Made by a program: the position numbers and the translations under genes
Shown: piece after piece, positions 59,193-64,000 of the stretch
Position numbering within the stretch: position 1 is the stretch's first letter
Layout: each line of letters opens with the position of its first letter
The notes under the pieces: model-generated
The model's input: only the letters and a program-made list of their open reading frames with translations
Told to the model about the DNA's origin: nothing
Databases searched by the model: none
DNA from: Aquila chrysaetos chrysaetos
Lineage: Eukaryota > Chordata > Aves > Accipitriformes > Accipitridae
DNA: 64,000 bases
Direction of reading: 5' to 3'
Assembly: GCF_900496995.4 (NCBI RefSeq)
Contig: NC_044009.1
Location: 12,928,001 to 12,992,000 of the forward strand

Positions 59193-61641
59193 CTGCAAGG
59201 AAACCAGCTTCATTCAACATGTGTCTGCAGTGATCTCAGGTCCATCAGCTGAGCCTCCTGCCTCAATTCCTGACTGGTGGCAGTGGGGCAGGTGGGATTT
59301 AATGTCAAAATAGGCTAGAATAAAATCATTAATACCCTGAATCAAATTTAATACATCAAACCATCTGCCACTGTCAGTTATGACCAGAGGGTGGAGATCT
59401 TTAGGAAGAAATTTGATGCAAGAGGCCTTCTTGGATGTAGACAAGGAGATTGGACTGGGTGCATCTCCTTTAAAGAGGACATGCTGGAGAAAGTTAATGG
59501 CAGAGGGACATCACTTATGGGTGTGACTTGCTCTTGAGCATGCCTCTTTCCCCAAAGTCCTGGTGAAGAGCTTAGGCTGATGTTCCATGTTCATTGTGGG
59601 TCTTGGTTAGAAGTTATACCAGGAGAGCCTAAATCAGGCTGGAGGTGAGCTCAGGTGTGGAGGTGATGCTGCTACCAGCTTGCTAAGGACACTGTCCAGG
59701 GAATAGCTGGGCACCCCAAGAGCTGATGGGCTTTGTGGCAGCACTGCTTTGAGTCAGCATGTTGCTCGTCAGGGTGAAAAAGCAGGAGTGAGAGGACCTG
59801 ACTCAAGCACCCTTGAGGATAGCAGCACACAAAGCAGACAGCACATGCTCTTCCACCATGGATTAAGAAACCCTGCGCAGACCAAGCCCATGAAGTCTCA
59901 CGTCCTCATGACCATTGCACCACGGAGTGTGACTCTGCATCACTCGGGGTGGAGCAACGCTGCATGGTCACCAGGGACGGCAGGGGAGCATGGCCCAAAA
60001 TAACGGTGGTCACCTCAAACCTGACTCGAAGAGAGCCACTGCACAGCGTTGGCCATATCCTGGGAAGAGGATGGCTGGCATGAGCCCTCCTGGGTGGCAC
60101 GTTTCCCCTTCTCCCAGCCTTGAGCTCAAGGAAGGGATGCTGCCTCTATGTCAGCAGGAGCTGTCAGTGAAGTATGGTGAATAACACTGTCTTGCAGCTA
60201 GTCAAAGCTTTGCCTTCCCTCCTCCTTGCAAAGCTCCTCCTCTAAAATCACTCAGCTCATGGGAGAGCTATGCAGGAAAGAGGGAGGTTCATGCAGAGCT
60301 TGAAGATGAAGTGTCATGGGGTGTTGAACTGAGCAGGAGAAGGGCATGACATGACCTTGCATGCACTTATCCTACCTCACATGCAGCAGCAAAGGGGAAA
60401 TATGCCAGGAGCAAGCCCGTAACTACTGTGTGCAGAGATGGGGTGTGCCTCCTATATAGATCTGATCTTCTAACACCCAAAGGCAGCAAAGCAGCCTTGT
60501 GAAGGATGCTGAAATGTTAGTGTCCTGCTGCTGGTCCTCGTCTGTGTGTCCCAACCCTCTCACTGCTATTGCATGCCAGATGAAAAGCCTCCCATGCCAG
60601 CATGAATGCTGCTGGCATGGGGTGCTTCCCTCCACAGGCTTTTGAAGAAAGCCCTGATCAGCCAGAGAGCAAGGACCTGCAAGACTAATAATGAAGATTT
60701 GGTGCAATGACTCCAATTTCTACCTAGGGCTTGCAGGAGTTTGACATGCAGAGCTTGCAGGTGAGCAAGAAGGTGGCCTGGGAGGGTCTGCAGCTCCCTT
60801 GTCTGACAAAAGCCTCTTGTTCCTGCACACTGCTCATTCCATATGTCTCCTTTATTTTGCCTGTCTTCCCCTGCAATCTGGCAGGCTCCAGACCTTTAAT
60901 TCTTCTCCCTTCCCTGAGCCTGTTATCAAAGTGGGCTGTCATTAAGAGTCCTTAGTGCTGGCCGAACCTGGGTCTGTAGCTGTGGTTTTTCTTTTCCCTG
61001 AGATGGGCTTTCACCCCCTTGAAAACCAGGGGTAAAATCTTGTCCACCAGCTCGTACAGCCCAGTGATGAAGAGCAGGGTTGCAGTTTGTGCAGAACAGC
61101 TAGTTAGTGATAGGTTTGGTTTTGTTTGTTTATTGGGGTTTTTTTAAGCAGGAAAAAGATAAACCCTGCAGCGCAGCATAAGGCTGTGCTCCTTCTGGTA
61201 TTAATTACATACATTTGCCTCTCTGTAGGCCTGGAAATAAGACTGTTATCCTTTCTGGGCTGTTAACATTAGCTACCGTAGGTGATATGCCATAAAACTC
61301 TCTATGAAAGCAAGAAGTTGCATGAAAAACACCTGACATTGTCTTAAACTCAGTTTCTCATTATTTCACTCTCCTGCTCTGTTTAACCCTAGAAGATTGC
61401 ACTGACACTGGAACAAAGACCACCTGAGAATTACTGCCATTGATGGAAGTTCCCTTGCAAAGCTTTCATACTAGCAAATACCTATAGGAGATGGGGAGTT
61501 TTGCCAAAGCTCATTTGAAACAATTTCTTTTCCTTGTTAAGAGACAGAAGGTAAGTCTCCCTTTCAACCCTAGGAGAACGGTGAGGAAGCAAACCCAGTG
61601 GCTTTATTCTGATTCAATGGAAAATAGGATTTAGGGGAAAC

Positions 61642-61686
<45 letters not shown>

Positions 61687-64000
61687 GGAAGAAAGGAGAG
61701 TACAGAATAAAACCCTGTGCTTGCTAGCTAAGGGACTACAGGAAAAGCCCTCCAGACATCTCATGTAGCTGGTGGTCACCCTTCTGTGGCTGCTCCCTGC
61801 CCTGGGGAAGAGCCTGTCAGTGAGACCCAGCTTAGGGTTACAGTCAGTTCTGCAAATCCAGGATATTGCTCTGACAGGGTTACCAATGCCTGCTCTGGGT
61901 GTGGATAAGGGTGCTGTTGCCGTACAGTAAACAGCATCCCTGTTCTTTCAGCCTGCACTGCCAATGAAGCGGAGGAAGCTCGTTCTTCATCTGGAAACCT
62001 CCTTGACTCCCCTGGGCTGAGACTGACTGAGCATATCCAGGAGAAACATTTAAAGCAACTTTCCTGCTGGTTTCTGTGAATTAAGCCCCAGCAGAGTGCA
62101 CTTGCATGTCAGAAAGCTTCTGTTGGCATAAATAGAGTAAGTTTGATTTATCTCACTGCAAACTTGAAACTCTGAAGGAGTCACTGATTCTTCCACGTAA
62201 AATGTCTTTAGCAAATTTTCCCATGCAGGCTTTGAAAGGCTGAGGTGTAACCTGAACTGGGACTGCTTAGACGCTGGATTTCAGGGCTTTTTAGTTTGAT
62301 CCTGGTAGAGAATAACTCAGCAGTTTAGGGAGCAGCCTGGGGAACAGCTGAAGTGTTACAAATCCTGTCCTCATGCCTAAAGGCCACGCCAAGGGACAGG
62401 GAAAGCTGAACCTGCTCAGATTCAATATAAAGAGTAAGAGATTAGTCTAGACAAGCATTTCTCCTCAATCAACTGTAAAAATCCTGTTGGTGGATTTAGT
62501 CTCCAGATACAGCTTAATATTTTGACAGCTGTGTCTAGCAGCAGATATTTGGGACAGGCTTGCCTGATCTTACACTTACCTAGAAGGTGAGTACCGAAAC
62601 AGCCGCGACACAGATCATTTCTCACTTCCTAATGGAGGATTAAGCATTGCTGCAGCCAGGAAATTGTGTTCTCAGCCAGACACCCCTGTTCCCCTGTCTC
62701 GATGTCTCCTCTCTCCTTCCCGTGGGCAATGAGTGGGTATGCGGAGGCAGCTCTGACCACTGTTAACCAGATTCCCCTATGGAGCCTGCCGGTTTAATGT
62801 AAATCAACTTAAAGGTCATCTGTTTGCCGGGTACGGCAGCAGCGCCAGATCAGTGATACTGCACTTGAACAGCCTGCCCTCAATGTTTCCAAGAAGGAAC
62901 CTGACAAATCTGTTTATGAGGGTGACTCAGTTGTTTATAATTAGCAGGAAAGTGGACTTTAGCTAAGGAGCATCCTTTCAAACTCATGTTTTACGGGCAT
63001 AAACACTAGTAATAAAAAAACAGAAACATGAAGTGGCAGAGTAGATATTTGCACTGGAATGCAACAGCAAGGGCTTGGCTTTCACCACACAGTAAGCTAG
63101 TATCTCTACAGTATTTTTAATGTGGGAAGCGGGGATCCTGGTATATTTATTGCCAGGGGATAAGCCATTTATTTCCAAAGGAAAACAACAAAAAAAGAAA
63201 ATAAATGCATACCTTAGGGGATGGAGCCACTGAGAAGTGTTATTTAAAACTCCATTTAACTTCCTGGGAAATTAATGATGTTTAAGTCTAATGATGTCAA
63301 ACTGATGTCTAAGCTTTTCTAAACCACAAGCTCTAAGAAGATCCTAAAACCATTAAAGATATTTGCTGAGTTTCTGCGGGGGTGCAGCAGTGAACAAGAA
63401 CCACAGTTAATCAGCTCCTCAGAAAAAAACAGGACTCCAATGCTACCTGTATAAGTCTGCAGTATCTAGCCCTGCAAGTTTTGGATGTGATGCTCTTTGG
63501 ATGTTCTTTCAAAATTAGATGTTTTAGTTTAGTTTTTACCCCCAGATAGTGGTCATGCACCTACCTCCCCAATTAACTTCTAGTATTCAGCTCAAAGCAC
63601 TCCTCTGCTTTTGGGACCCTCCTCCTACCTGCTAAAGCTCTCGCAGTGCTGGTGTAGGAGCGTGGCTGCTTGGAAAGTTTGCTTAAGCCAAGGTTACCAG
63701 GGGATACGAAAATCCCAACTGCAAAGACTTAATGCGTAAACAGTGTTAGATTTACATAGTGGAGATTTCTCAATGCAATTAGCTCTCCTCAAAGCTGAGG
63801 GGAACAGAATAAGGGTCATTAACTGTGCAGCCAGAGCGGGTTGGGGAAATAAGGCAGCAATAAATGGAGATTGCTCTGGGCTGTGGGTGAGACAAAGCGC
63901 TCTGCTAAGACCTTTGCAGCAGCTCTTCAGCTGCCTGGGAGAGGGGGTAGGGCAGAGGGCTTCTTAAGTCTTCCTAAAATCTCTTCCCTTGGGCAGGGAT
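59193..64000. other. RAB17 upstream region; no coding exon recognised
   Basis: Must contain the noncoding first exon(s) and promoter of RAB17. One candidate splice donor on the minus strand reads AG|GTAAGT at 62580/62579, but its exon cannot be verified. By conserved order LRRFIP1 should follow to the right; none of its coding exons is visible. The region is single-copy looking apart from the CTGT/CT repeat near 61.65 kb. Confidence 0.5.
61641..61686 (+). repeat. Compound (CTGT)n(CT)n microsatellite
   Basis: About six CTGT units followed by about ten CT units. A simple repeat likely to vary in length between individuals, lying about 2.4 kb upstream of the RAB17 start codon. Confidence 0.9.

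Noticed and set aside
61641-61686. CRISPR-like or regulatory tandem array
   Set aside because: It is a plain CTGT/CT microsatellite with no spacers or longer unit.

Overview
The window is vertebrate nuclear DNA, almost certainly from a bird. Genes are split by GT/AG introns and intergenic spaces are short. The recognisable repeats are CR1 LINE tails plus a few old MIR/CORE-SINE-like scraps. There is also a degenerate copy of the intronless RING-finger family that bird genomes annotate as 'Topors-like'. The order MLPH (+), PRLH (+), RAB17 (-) is the conserved amniote block that lies between COL6A3 and LRRFIP1 (human 2q37.3; chicken chromosome 7). Neither flanking gene has a coding exon that I can see here. 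The species was not determined.

Layout. Bases 1-21.5 kb are intergenic. They hold a Topors-like RING pseudogene on the minus strand (10.4-11.05 kb) next to a CR1 tail, two MIR-like fragments, an AT microsatellite and one unidentified exon-like segment (about 16.8 kb, minus). From about 21.5 kb a GC-rich, CpG-bearing stretch leads into MLPH. Its 17 coding exons (22237-49014) join in frame at every junction into a 685-codon melanophilin, followed by a roughly 2 kb 3' UTR that ends near 51.08 kb. PRLH has two coding exons (53644-54206) encoding a 92-residue precursor of prolactin-releasing peptide. RAB17 has five coding exons on the minus strand (59189 down to 56032) encoding a 213-residue small GTPase with a CC-type prenylation tail. 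Its 3' end faces that of PRLH. From 59.2 to 64 kb lies the upstream side of RAB17, with no coding exon that I recognise.

How the genes relate. Melanophilin is the adaptor between Rab27a on melanosomes and myosin Va on actin, and it sets how pigment is delivered. RAB17 is an epithelial and melanocyte Rab linked to recycling endosomes and melanosome release. PRLH is a hypothalamic RFamide that affects feeding and energy balance. The proximity matters because a lavender plumage mutation in Japanese quail has been reported as a complex rearrangement across this block, with effects on feed intake and temperature as well as colour. Here all three reading frames look intact, and the codon mutated in lavender chickens (MLPH R35) is wild type.

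Most notable points: (1) this MLPH has two exons (11 and 12) with no counterpart in human MLPH that I can place, and they look like the C-terminal half of the paralogue MYRIP; (2) RAB17 carries methionine at the Ras-Gly12-equivalent P-loop position; (3) the Topors-like copy has lost both a codon and a zinc ligand in its RING and is flanked by near-identical 15-mers; (4) PRLH has a proline-rich tail encoded by slippage-prone C runs. I found no clearly new biological system in the window.
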